Source: DAOPZJ01 sp964587625 (GTDB lineage Bacteria; Bacillota; Clostridia; Oscillospirales; JAKOTC01). From it: DNA of 64,000 bases. Where the stretch lies: positions 38,154-102,153 of the forward strand of contig CAZPLU010000005.1 in assembly GCA_964587625.1 (NCBI GenBank), written 5' to 3'. The notes beneath the pieces were generated by a model, which ran no database searches, was not told where the DNA came from, and worked only from the letters and a program-made list of their open reading frames with translations. A program made the position numbers and the translations under genes. This document shows, one piece after another, positions 26,088 to 34,132 of the stretch; position 1 is the first letter of the stretch; each line of letters starts with the position of its first letter.

Positions 26088-26160
26088 AAAGAAAGGCACC
26101 ACCTTAGATAGTTTGTGGGAATATCGAACAGACGTTCTTCCTGCTCAACGATTCCTCTCT

Positions 26161-26189
26161 ATTATAACTGTTGTTTGTATAATTTTAAA
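26161..26189 (-). promoter_or_regulatory. Promoter of the sugar permease operon
   Basis: On the minus strand TATAAT (26166-26161) is a perfect -10 box, while the -35 position (26189-26184) reads TTTAAA, a poor match. A weak -35 with a bound site just upstream fits activator-dependent transcription. Confidence 0.55.
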
Positions 26190-26193
26190 TGAT

Positions 26194-26228
26194 ACTATTT
26201 TAACATTTATAGTACTATATTAACATTT
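26194..26228 (-). promoter_or_regulatory. Predicted operator: 15-bp direct repeat with 20-bp phasing
   Basis: ACTATTTTAACATTT (26194-26208) and ACTATATTAACATTT (26214-26228) differ at one base and start exactly 20 bp apart, two helical turns. They lie immediately upstream of the permease -35 box. AraC-type response regulators bind such in-phase direct repeats, and the adjacent gene encodes one. The link is inferred from position and pattern. The rest of the 300-base gap up to 26408 is AT-rich with no other feature seen. Confidence 0.6.
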
Positions 26229-26408
26229 CGCCTAATTCGTGTCAATTTCGTGTAATTTTTTGACGCGAATCCGTAAAACAGACCTTCCGCATAGAGAAAT
26301 TTATGCAATGAATTTTCTATATTCCGTCATATCTTCCAATTATTTTGATATTTATACCTCTTTTATTGATTAGGTAATTCTTAATTGTTTGTGCATATTG
26401 CACAAGTG

Positions 26409-27623
26409 TCACTCGGAACTCTGCCGGAACTGGTTGGGCGACGCCCCGTAATATTTTTTGAAGATCCGAATGAAATACCCGGTATCATAATAATGCAGTT
26501 TTTCCGCGATGATATAAATCTTGAGATTCGTCTCTAACAGCAGCCGTTTGGCCTCTTGCATTTTGCAGTCGCAGACATAGTCGGTAAAGGCGATGCCCTC
26601 GGTCTGCTTGAACACCTTTGACAGATAATTGGGGTGGATGCCGAGGTATTCCGCGACGTTAACAAGTGAAAAACTCTCGTAAACCATCTCCTGGATATAC
26701 CGTTTTGCCCGCTGGACAAGCGCCGTCTGCGAGCGGTTGGATTCGCCCCCGGATGAGACGACAATCTCATTCTTGCCGTACATCTCGGCGTTGCGGATCA
26801 TGTCCTGCAGAGTCCGGTAAGCCGGAAAAAACCACACTTTTCCGTTAAAACGCTCGGCGACAAACACCGACATCGATATCCCGTTTTCGTTGAAGATCGA
26901 TTTGATCTCCCCGAAACGCGACCGCAGCAATTCCTCGTTGAGCGCGCCGTTCATCACAGCCGTCAGGCGGCCGCTGAAAAACATGAACACGATGGTCAGA
27001 CCGGTAAAATCCCGTTTGATGCGCTCGGCCAGGTAGCTGTAATAATACTCCGTGTTTGCGGCGTCGTCGAGGCCGCCGAGTTCGATGGAACAGATCGCGC
27101 CGCCCGAATAGTCGAATTCGAGATCAAAACGGTCTCTGAGCAGCTCATACCGATCGTCATTATCGCGCCCGAGCGCGGAAAATTCCTCGTTGAGCGAAAA
27201 CGAGAGGTATTCCGAGATGCTTTTTTTCGGCAATTCGATGGTCTTGAGTCCGAGGAAATATTTTTTACGCATCTCGCAGACCTTCTGCAGCAGGGACATC
27301 TCATCGACCGGTTTTTCGATGTAGTCGTCGGCTTTATACATAAACGACTGCCGCACCGCGTCGAACGAGCTGTCGCCCGACAGCATGATGACCTTGAGGC
27401 CTCCGTATTGCTGCTTGACAATTTTTAAAAGATCCGTCCCGAGCATATCGGGCAGATGCAGGTCCATGATGCACAGCTGGATGATGTGTTCCTCGAGCCG
27501 GGTCAGCGCCTCCTGCGAGTCGACCGCCTCATAAATCGCAACGCCTTCTCCCGCCCGTTTACAGATGCTTCGCACATGCGCGCGGATATTGATGTCGTCA
27601 TCCACAACCAAAATATTAAACAT
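26409..27623 (-). CDS. YesN-type response regulator with AraC DNA-binding domain
   Basis: A 404-residue response regulator. The receiver domain begins MFNILVVDDD, with phosphoacceptor Asp54 in LCIMDLHLPD, a conserved Ser in MLSGDSS and a Lys in IEKPVDE. A middle region of about 150 residues follows, then a C-terminal AraC/XylS double helix-turn-helix (about 305-400) with NVAEYLGIHPNYLSKVF and IAEKLHYYDTGYFIRIFKKYYG. The start ATG 27623 overlaps the kinase gene by 8 bases. With the YesM-type kinase it forms a two-component system that most likely controls the adjacent sugar permeases through the repeat at 26194-26228. Confidence 0.92.
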   Translation of the reverse strand: MFNILVVDDDINIRAHVRSICKRAGEGVAIYEAVDSQEALTRLEEHIIQLCIMDLHLPDMLGTDLLKIVKQQYGGLKVIMLSGDSSFDAVRQSFMYKADDYIEKPVDEMSLLQKVCEMRKKYFLGLKTIELPKKSISEYLSFSLNEEFSALGRDNDDRYELLRDRFDLEFDYSGGAICSIELGGLDDAANTEYYYSYLAERIKRDFTGLTIVFMFFSGRLTAVMNGALNEELLRSRFGEIKSIFNENGISMSVFVAERFNGKVWFFPAYRTLQDMIRNAEMYGKNEIVVSSGGESNRSQTALVQRAKRYIQEMVYESFSLVNVAEYLGIHPNYLSKVFKQTEGIAFTDYVCDCKMQEAKRLLLETNLKIYIIAEKLHYYDTGYFIRIFKKYYGASPNQFRQSSE

Positions 27624-29442
27624 TCTCTTCTTCCTCCCCCTCAAAGTCCTCGAGTTGGTGCACCACGGGTTTCGGCTTCTCCGCCGCCATTGTGACGGTC
27701 ACTTTTGTGTAGCAACCCTGCCGGCTTTTGATTTTTATGCCGTATTGATTGCCGTAATAGAGCTGAATGCGTTTTTGGACGTTGATCAGCCCGGATTCGC
27801 TGCGGGCGTTTTCGTCGGCCAGCAGCTGCTCGAAAACCTCCAACCGGTTTTTGTTGATGCCTTTGCCGTTGTCGATGATCTCGAAAACAAGCTTTTCGCC
27901 CTCGCGCCTCGCGCGGATGACGATGAGATATAATTTGCGCGAGGAGTCGAAACCGTGAACAACGGCGTTTTCAACGATCGTCTGCACGATCAGATTCAGC
28001 GTTTCGATGTCTTTGACGTCATCCCCTGTTTGGATGCGGAATGCGAAATTGGTATATTTGAACTCACAGATTTTCAAATACATCTCACAACACAGCAGGA
28101 CGTCTCCGACGCTGAGGAAATCGTTGCCCCTGTTGAAGACGAGCCGATACATTTTCGACAGGTAACCCGTGATCCGGTTGACATCGACGATCTCGCCGGC
28201 ATTGGCTTTATAGGCGATGGAGTCAAGCGTGTTATATAAAAAATGCGGATTGATCTGGCTTTGCAAGAACTTGAGCTCCATGTTCTTCATCAACAGGTCT
28301 TTTTGATAGGAATCGTTGATATTGGCTTTGATTTTGCGCACCATTATGTTGAAGACGCGGGTCACCTCGTCCCACTCGCGTTCTTCGAACTCCTTTTGAA
28401 TGACGTCGTAATCATTGTTTTGAATTTTTTCCAGCCAGGAGACCAGACCCATGACCGGATCATAGACCGTCTTGAGAATCAAACTTCTGGCGAAGAAAAT
28501 CCAGACGAGGATATCCAAAATCAGACAGATGCCCGCCACCGCGAGAAACCGGTACATCTCGCTGTAGTAGGCGTTGGCGGGAGCCGCATAAATCGCTTTG
28601 ATCGCGCTGGAGTTGTCATAATCGATATAGGTGAAAAAGCGCGCACCGTTTGCGTGCACAATTCGTTCCCCGCCTTCGTTTTCAAGCGACAGCTTATTTA
28701 ATATTGCGGCTTTCGCGCTGTTTTCCGCATCCGTGGAGAATAAGACCGTACCGCCTTGGGTCAATGTGACGAATTCGCCTTCCACGCCGGAGGTGTCGTT
28801 GCTCATCGCCGCGCCGAAAAAATCGTCCGCCACCCGAAAATAGAGATAGGCCTCCCGCGGAGATCCGCTGTAACCGGCTATTTTATACATATAATAGGTG
28901 CCGGTTTTGCCGGTCCTCCCATCGGTGAAATTAAAGAATGTGTTTTCGATCGAAATGACATAAAGCTGATAAAGCGCGTATGCCTCGCTGATCGCATTAT
29001 CGTCGTGGGGTATAACGCCCAAATCGGTTGTGATTGAGATGTATTCCTCGGGAAAATACAAACCCGCTTGTGTCAGGCGCAAATCAGCCGCAACCATCTG
29101 CAGCATATTGTGTGCCTTATCCATCTCAGTATGTGAAACGAGCGGCGAAAGTCGGTAGTTGTCCTGCGTGATGAGTTCGAAATTCACCCTGTTCATCAGG
29201 ATGAGAGCCGCGTTCTCGGCAAAAACCTCGATCGAATCGACAAAGTCGATCGTGGTTGCAAAAGCGTTTTCGATATGGCGTTCCGAGCGTTCCCGTATGC
29301 TTCCGTAAACAAAGATATACCCGGCCATAATGAACAGCAGTTGAACCAGGCAGATCAATATCACCACAAAAATCAATTTCCCTTTGAGCGTGGCTTTTTT
29401 GTTTTTTTTGTTTTCCTTGCTGGTTTTCACATCTGTGTCCAT
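27616..29442 (-). CDS. YesM-type sensor histidine kinase
   Basis: A 608-residue membrane kinase. Helix 1 is at about 22-46, an extracellular sensor of about 250 residues follows (Cache-like in layout), helix 2 is at about 298-322, then a HAMP region. The His_kinase domain has phosphoacceptor His400 in QSQINPHFLYNTLD. The ATPase domain (about 490-590) has VENAVVHGF, DNGKGIN and SGLINVQKRIQLYYG. This layout is typical of carbohydrate-sensing YesM/LytS-like kinases. The start ATG 29442 follows GGGGAGGGGG. It is cotranscribed with the response regulator. Confidence 0.93.
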   Translation of the reverse strand: MDTDVKTSKENKKNKKATLKGKLIFVVILICLVQLLFIMAGYIFVYGSIRERSERHIENAFATTIDFVDSIEVFAENAALILMNRVNFELITQDNYRLSPLVSHTEMDKAHNMLQMVAADLRLTQAGLYFPEEYISITTDLGVIPHDDNAISEAYALYQLYVISIENTFFNFTDGRTGKTGTYYMYKIAGYSGSPREAYLYFRVADDFFGAAMSNDTSGVEGEFVTLTQGGTVLFSTDAENSAKAAILNKLSLENEGGERIVHANGARFFTYIDYDNSSAIKAIYAAPANAYYSEMYRFLAVAGICLILDILVWIFFARSLILKTVYDPVMGLVSWLEKIQNNDYDVIQKEFEEREWDEVTRVFNIMVRKIKANINDSYQKDLLMKNMELKFLQSQINPHFLYNTLDSIAYKANAGEIVDVNRITGYLSKMYRLVFNRGNDFLSVGDVLLCCEMYLKICEFKYTNFAFRIQTGDDVKDIETLNLIVQTIVENAVVHGFDSSRKLYLIVIRARREGEKLVFEIIDNGKGINKNRLEVFEQLLADENARSESGLINVQKRIQLYYGNQYGIKIKSRQGCYTKVTVTMAAEKPKPVVHQLEDFEGEEEENV

Positions 29443-29478
29443 GCCGTCCCCCTCCCCGCATTGTATATCTCACAATCT

Positions 29479-29507
29479 ATTTTAATACAATGAGACAATA
29501 ATTTCAA
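29479..29507 (-). promoter_or_regulatory. Promoter of the YesMN two-component operon
   Basis: On the minus strand TTGAAA (29507-29502) and TAAAAT (29484-29479) are 17 bases apart. Confidence 0.55.
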
Positions 29508-29578
29508 GAGCATGAGGTGAATTATGACAAAAAATCGTAAAATTGTGATATTTCCGGACAAATGATTGAAAATGCCGG

Positions 29579-29607
29579 TTTACGCAGCAGCGTAAAAGTG
29601 GTATAAT
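29579..29607 (+). promoter_or_regulatory. Promoter of the MBL/beta-CASP gene
   Basis: TTTACG (29579-29584) and TATAAT (29602-29607) are 17 bases apart. Transcription from about 29613 would begin after ATG 29609, which decides in favour of the TTG start at 29636. Confidence 0.65.
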
Positions 29608-29635
29608 CATGAAAACAAAGATTGGAGGCACGGTT

Positions 29636-31225
29636 TTGAAAGTCACATTTTTAGGCGCGAGCCACGAAGTAACCGGCAGCTGCACTTATCTCGAAGCCGC
29701 CGGGAAACGGTTTTTGGTGGATTGCGGAATGGAACAGGGACCGAATGAATTTGAAAACCGGGAGATCCCGATTGCCGACGGTTCGCTCGATTTCATGCTG
29801 CTGACCCACGCGCACATCGACCACTCGGGGCTGATCCCCCTTTTGTATAAAAACGGGTTCCGCGGCAAGATCTACTGCTCCGCCGCGACCGCCGCGCTCT
29901 GCCGCATCATGCTGCGCGACAGTGCGCACATTCAGGAGTTCGAAGCCGAATGGCGCAACCGCAAAGCCAAACGCGCCGACGATAAGATTTTTGAGCCCCT
30001 GTACACCATGAACGACGCGGAGGGCGCTTTGACCCTGTTTGAGCCCTGCGATTACGGACAGGCCGTGAAAATCTGCGGCGGCGTCGAATTTAAATTGACC
30101 GATGCGGGTCACCTGCTGGGCTCTTCGAGCATCCGGCTGGCGCTGACTGAAAACGGCGAAACGCGGAGCATCGTCTTTTCGGGGGATATCGGCAACATCA
30201 ACCAGCCGCTCGTCAACGACCCGCAGTATCCCGCTTCCGCCGATTATGTCGTCACTGAGTCCACGTACGGCAACCGCACCCACGAGTCGCCGCCCGACTA
30301 TGCCGCCGCGCTGGCCGAAATCATCGACCGAACCCTCTCTCGGGGCGGGAATGTCGTGATCCCGTCGTTTGCGGTCGGCAGAACACAGGAGTTGTTGTAT
30401 TTTATCCGCCGTATGAAATCCGAGGGACTGACCCGCCACCCGGACTTTAAGGCGTTCGTGGACAGCCCTTTGGCGATTGAGGCGACCAATATCTTCAAAA
30501 GAACCGATCCGCTCTATTTTGACAAAGAGACCCGCGCAATGCTTGACAAAGGCATTGACCCGATTCAATTCCAAGGGCTGAAAACCGCCGTCACCAGCGA
30601 TGAGTCCAAGCAGATCAACTTTGACGCCGAACCCAAGGTCATCATCTCGGCCAGCGGTATGTGCGAGGCGGGCCGGATTCGGCACCACCTGAAACATAAT
30701 CTCTGGCGCAGGGAGTGCAGCGTGGTCTTTGTCGGTTATCAGGCCGTCGGAACACTCGGGCGAATTTTGCTCGACGGCGAAAATAAAGTGAAACTATTCG
30801 GCGAGGAAATCGCCGTCAAGGCCGAGATCATCAACCTGCCCGGCATCAGCGGACACGCCGACGAAGCCGAGTTGCTGAAATGGGTAAAGCAATTTCATCC
30901 CGCGCCGAAAAAGGTCTTTGTCAACCACGGCAACCATACCGCATGCGAGGAGTACAGGGACAAACTGCGCGCCGAGGGTTTTGACGCGGACGCCCCCTAC
31001 AGCGGCACGACCTATGATATGCTCTCGGGGCGATATGTCTACCTCGCGCCGCCGGTGGCGTTCGAAAAGAGACAGCCCGCCGCCGTCTCGACGGTATTTG
31101 ACCGCCTTGTCAGCGCAGGAAAGCGCCTGATCGCCGTCATCTCTTCGAAAAAGGGCTTATCGAACAAGGAACTGGCCAAATTCGCCGACCAGATCAACGC
31201 GTTGGCTGATAAATGGGAACGCTGA
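29636..31225 (+). CDS. MBL-fold/beta-CASP hydrolase (RNA-processing type)
   Basis: A 529-residue metallo-beta-lactamase protein of the beta-CASP group, related to CPSF73/YSH1-like RNases. The zinc motif THAHIDHSG, then DAGHLLGSS, FSGDIG and TESTYGNR, match MBL motifs. The beta-CASP motifs VIPSFAVGRTQELL and IISASGMCEAGRIRHHL and a C-terminal RMMBL segment (GISGHADEAELLKWV, VNHGNH) are all present. Likely an RNA exo- or endonuclease of the cytosol. The start TTG 29636 lies 8 bases after GGAGG; the in-frame ATG 29609 overlaps the promoter -10 region and has no ribosome binding site. It appears monocistronic. Confidence 0.9.
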   Translation: MKVTFLGASHEVTGSCTYLEAAGKRFLVDCGMEQGPNEFENREIPIADGSLDFMLLTHAHIDHSGLIPLLYKNGFRGKIYCSAATAALCRIMLRDSAHIQEFEAEWRNRKAKRADDKIFEPLYTMNDAEGALTLFEPCDYGQAVKICGGVEFKLTDAGHLLGSSSIRLALTENGETRSIVFSGDIGNINQPLVNDPQYPASADYVVTESTYGNRTHESPPDYAAALAEIIDRTLSRGGNVVIPSFAVGRTQELLYFIRRMKSEGLTRHPDFKAFVDSPLAIEATNIFKRTDPLYFDKETRAMLDKGIDPIQFQGLKTAVTSDESKQINFDAEPKVIISASGMCEAGRIRHHLKHNLWRRECSVVFVGYQAVGTLGRILLDGENKVKLFGEEIAVKAEIINLPGISGHADEAELLKWVKQFHPAPKKVFVNHGNHTACEEYRDKLRAEGFDADAPYSGTTYDMLSGRYVYLAPPVAFEKRQPAAVSTVFDRLVSAGKRLIAVISSKKGLSNKELAKFADQINALADKWER

Positions 31226-31255
31226 ATGATATCGCTTGCAAAGTGATATTTTATG

Positions 31256-31324
31256 CCTGCCGAACCATTCAAAAACGCACAACCACAATGGTTTAATGGC
31301 GTTTTTGAATTGTTCGTGTGCAGG
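31256..31324. repeat. Long imperfect palindrome after the beta-CASP gene
   Basis: CCTGC-CGAAC-ATTCAAAAACGC in the left arm pairs with GCGTTTTTGAAT-GTTCG-GCAGG in the right arm, and the centre folds as AACCA/TGGTT. The element spans about 69 bases, almost all paired. It may terminate or protect the upstream mRNA, but no U tract follows; it also resembles a miniature mobile or REP-type hairpin. Confidence 0.6.
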
Positions 31325-31423
31325 GAATCGTTTCGCAAAACGCATTTGTTCAGTGGACATTATTTACGGTTTACAGATATACCGATGCGGTTGAGGAGGT
31401 CTCATCAAGGCGGATTTATTGCT

Positions 31424-32674
31424 TTATTTTTGAGCGTTCTTGAAATGCTTTTTCATGTAAACCAAAAGAAGCACACCTAAAATCGGGAAAATGGCAGCTA
31501 TCAGCATACCAACTTTGAATCCGACTTGATCGGGGGTTAGCGACAATGTGTTGCCAAGTGTTGCGGCCCACTCTGTAACAGATATATTATCTACAACAAT
31601 ACCGAGTGTTTGGGGGGCAAAGGAAGCACCGAAGTCCCCTCCCGCCGCCATCAGCGCATAAGCGGCAACTCCCGCCGCAGGAACTTTTTCTTCCATTAAA
31701 ATCAATGTTCCCGGCCACAACATGGATGTGCAAATACCGACCGTAACGCAGGCAATCAAAGACAAAACGGCGTTGGGTGAGAATGCAACAATTAAATAAC
31801 ATACGATTGCACCCGACATGCTGCATGTCAAAACCTTAGAGATGTTTTTACCGTATTTCGCATAAGCGGTTCTCGTAAGGGCGAGCAGTAACGCAAAGAG
31901 CGACATGCCAAGAACATCGCCCAACACTTTTGGTATATGCAACACATTTTCAGTATATACAGATATCCAGTTAGACATCGCATTTTCCGCGCAAGCTCCC
32001 AAGAAGATACAAGCCATGCACAAAAGCAAGCTCTTGGTTCTATGCTTGGACTTGGCGGACTTTGTTTTGCCGTGTCCCATATTCATATCGGGCAGATGGG
32101 ATTTCATTAACAAAATAGAAGCGACAACAGGCAAGGATGCCCACAAGAACGTCAAATACATCCAATATTGGCTGCCCACAAATTGAAGGAACAACGTGCT
32201 GATGACAACGACACCAACAAATCCATACCCATAAAGAGAGTGGAGAACACTCATATCTCTCTCGGGGTTATCAGACGGACATGCCGCAACAGTCGGGCTG
32301 AGCAATACCTCCCCAAGTCCCGCCGCTATTGAAAAAATAAATGTGCCGACAATAAGTCCTATATATGCATACCGGGGAAACAACATAGGGATCAAAGCAT
32401 ATACACACAAGCCCATTACTGTGACAAGCGGCATGAAGCGAATGGTTTTATGGATATTAAAATGTTTACTGAAAAAGCTGAAAATCAAGTCGATTCCAAG
32501 CTGAGTGCAGAAGTTTACAAGCACGAGCGTTCCAAGGAGGGTATAAGAAATCCCATATAGCTCTCTAAATGATGCAAACAAAAGCGGCGGCAAGCTGAAT
32601 ACCGACGACATCGCAAGGTATGTAAAATAGCACGTGAGTTTTGTTCGTCTGTAATTTATCTTTTCCAAAATCAT
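31424..32674 (-). CDS. MFS transporter
   Basis: A 416-residue protein with 12 predicted hydrophobic helices and a polar central loop (MNMGHGKTKSAKSKHRTK) between the two halves, as in major-facilitator transporters. The N-terminal half has SIAAGLGEVLLSPTVAACP and LHSLYGYG, stretches seen in sugar or drug MFS proteins, but the substrate is not clear. The start ATG 32674 has AAAGGCGGGA upstream; ATG 32701 lacks a site. Base composition is visibly more AT-rich and codon use is less GC-biased than in the neighbours, and hairpins flank the gene on both sides. Horizontal acquisition is possible. Confidence 0.82.
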   Translation of the reverse strand: MILEKINYRRTKLTCYFTYLAMSSVFSLPPLLFASFRELYGISYTLLGTLVLVNFCTQLGIDLIFSFFSKHFNIHKTIRFMPLVTVMGLCVYALIPMLFPRYAYIGLIVGTFIFSIAAGLGEVLLSPTVAACPSDNPERDMSVLHSLYGYGFVGVVVISTLFLQFVGSQYWMYLTFLWASLPVVASILLMKSHLPDMNMGHGKTKSAKSKHRTKSLLLCMACIFLGACAENAMSNWISVYTENVLHIPKVLGDVLGMSLFALLLALTRTAYAKYGKNISKVLTCSMSGAIVCYLIVAFSPNAVLSLIACVTVGICTSMLWPGTLILMEEKVPAAGVAAYALMAAGGDFGASFAPQTLGIVVDNISVTEWAATLGNTLSLTPDQVGFKVGMLIAAIFPILGVLLLVYMKKHFKNAQK

Positions 32675-32848
32675 TCCCGCCTTTTCGTCATGCGCTGACA
32701 TCTATACCGGTTTCATGTGGCCCAAGCTGCGCCCGCTATGACACAATGATGCTAAACTTGAGATACAGAGCCACCCAATCGGGGCACCTTTCTTACGGAG
32801 GGCGCTCCGATGCGCTCTTTTTTTGCCGGAAGCGCCCCGTTTAACGAC
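32675..32848. other. Gap between luxC-like and MFS genes with an orphan terminator
   Basis: A plus-strand hairpin at about 32798-32827 (GAGGGCGC, TCCGAT, GCGCTC, then seven T) looks like an intrinsic terminator, yet both flanking genes run leftward. It has the same bulged-G design as the terminator at 1950. Either a short rightward RNA ends here or the hairpin serves the leftward messages. No clear promoter was found. Confidence 0.4.
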
Positions 32849-34132
32849 TTACTTGCCCTCGATCGAAATTCGTTTCATATAACGCCGCAACGGAAACTCG
32901 CCGTCGTGGGGCATACCGCAATATTGATTGGACATCTTTTCGCCGTCTGTGACGCGAACGATGCCCGTTTTGAAAAACAAGTTCTCTAAGCGCTCCCGAT
33001 CCGCCGGATTGCAGATCAACGCGACGGTCTGAAGGTGATTTTTATACGGCAGCAACGCGGACAGAATCCGATTTTGCGGCAGCGGCTTTACCCAACAATT
33101 TCGGAATTGATAGGATGCCGTGAGCGCGCTGCCGGGATAGGCAATCACACCGCAATGATCCCCTCTGAAGATCTGTTTTTCAACCAAAGCCGACTCCAGC
33201 GCCTCGGTATATAACTCCAACGTCTTTTGAGCTGTCAAAAACGGATCATCCATTCGCGGGTATTCAGCGGATTTGCGCTGTAAAATTTCAAAAAACCGCG
33301 CGGCGAATGTTTTTACCTCGCTATAATCGCCGGTGTCGAAAAAAATGCCCTGGCACGAACTGCATAACAACTGCTCGGTTTCGCAGATGTTTTCGGCGAT
33401 ACCCTCCAACTCGGCGTCGGACGGGTTGCCCGAGACATAGGCAAAACTGATTTTATGCCCCCATTCGATGACGCGGGTGTTCGGCGCGGCCATTTTCCGC
33501 ACGGCCGAGATCGCGGCGTCTCCGCCCCAGACGACGACAGCGTCGGCGGCATCCACCATTTTCCGAATGGCTTCGAAATCCTCTGACGGGACATCGAAAA
33601 CGTATATATATTGCGAGAGTGAAGGTTCGAGCTTTATCAACTCACGCATGATTGCAACGGAAAGACCGTCGTCGCCGCCGGGCAATTTGAGTATATTGAT
33701 ATTGCCGGTCAAAAGCCCCTCGATCACGCTGTAGGCGGGCAGCGCGTCCAGGTTGCCCGCCGCGATGTGAAACAATGTCCCGAGCGGTTTCCACTCCTGG
33801 CACACCTTGCCGCTTTCCGGTGTCGCCGCCTGACCGAATGAGCCGTCAAATTCAAATTCAAGGCGCTTTTCGAGAAATTTTTTGGACAACATCCGCGCCG
33901 CTTCCGAGAGTTCCCGTTCGGCTTCTTTCTTGGAAATTCCGCGTTCAAGCAACAGCGGCAGATACTCCCCGGTTTTGAGTTTATCCGAGAGCATATCGCA
34001 GGCGAAAACCACTTTTTCAACATTCAACGGTTCGCCGGAGAGCGTATTCGGAATGGATAACTGCAGCCGCTGCAGCGCTTCATGGGCTTGGATATCGTCC
34101 AAAAGCTGTCCGCCGATCAGGTTCTTATTCAT
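32849..34132 (-). CDS. Acyl-CoA reductase (LuxC family)
   Basis: A 427-residue member of the LuxC acyl reductase family, related to aldehyde dehydrogenases. LuxC reduces an activated acyl group to a fatty aldehyde with NADPH. Visible are the nucleotide-binding region around NINILKLPGGDDG, VVVWGGDAAISAVRKMA, and the catalytic cysteine region ICETEQLLCSSCQGIFF. GNLDALPAYSVIEGLLTGN is also typical. The start ATG 34132 overlaps the luxE-like gene by 8 bases. No luciferase (LuxAB) or thioesterase (LuxD) gene is present, so the aldehyde would serve something other than light emission. Confidence 0.85.
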   Translation of the reverse strand: MNKNLIGGQLLDDIQAHEALQRLQLSIPNTLSGEPLNVEKVVFACDMLSDKLKTGEYLPLLLERGISKKEAERELSEAARMLSKKFLEKRLEFEFDGSFGQAATPESGKVCQEWKPLGTLFHIAAGNLDALPAYSVIEGLLTGNINILKLPGGDDGLSVAIMRELIKLEPSLSQYIYVFDVPSEDFEAIRKMVDAADAVVVWGGDAAISAVRKMAAPNTRVIEWGHKISFAYVSGNPSDAELEGIAENICETEQLLCSSCQGIFFDTGDYSEVKTFAARFFEILQRKSAEYPRMDDPFLTAQKTLELYTEALESALVEKQIFRGDHCGVIAYPGSALTASYQFRNCWVKPLPQNRILSALLPYKNHLQTVALICNPADRERLENLFFKTGIVRVTDGEKMSNQYCGMPHDGEFPLRRYMKRISIEGK

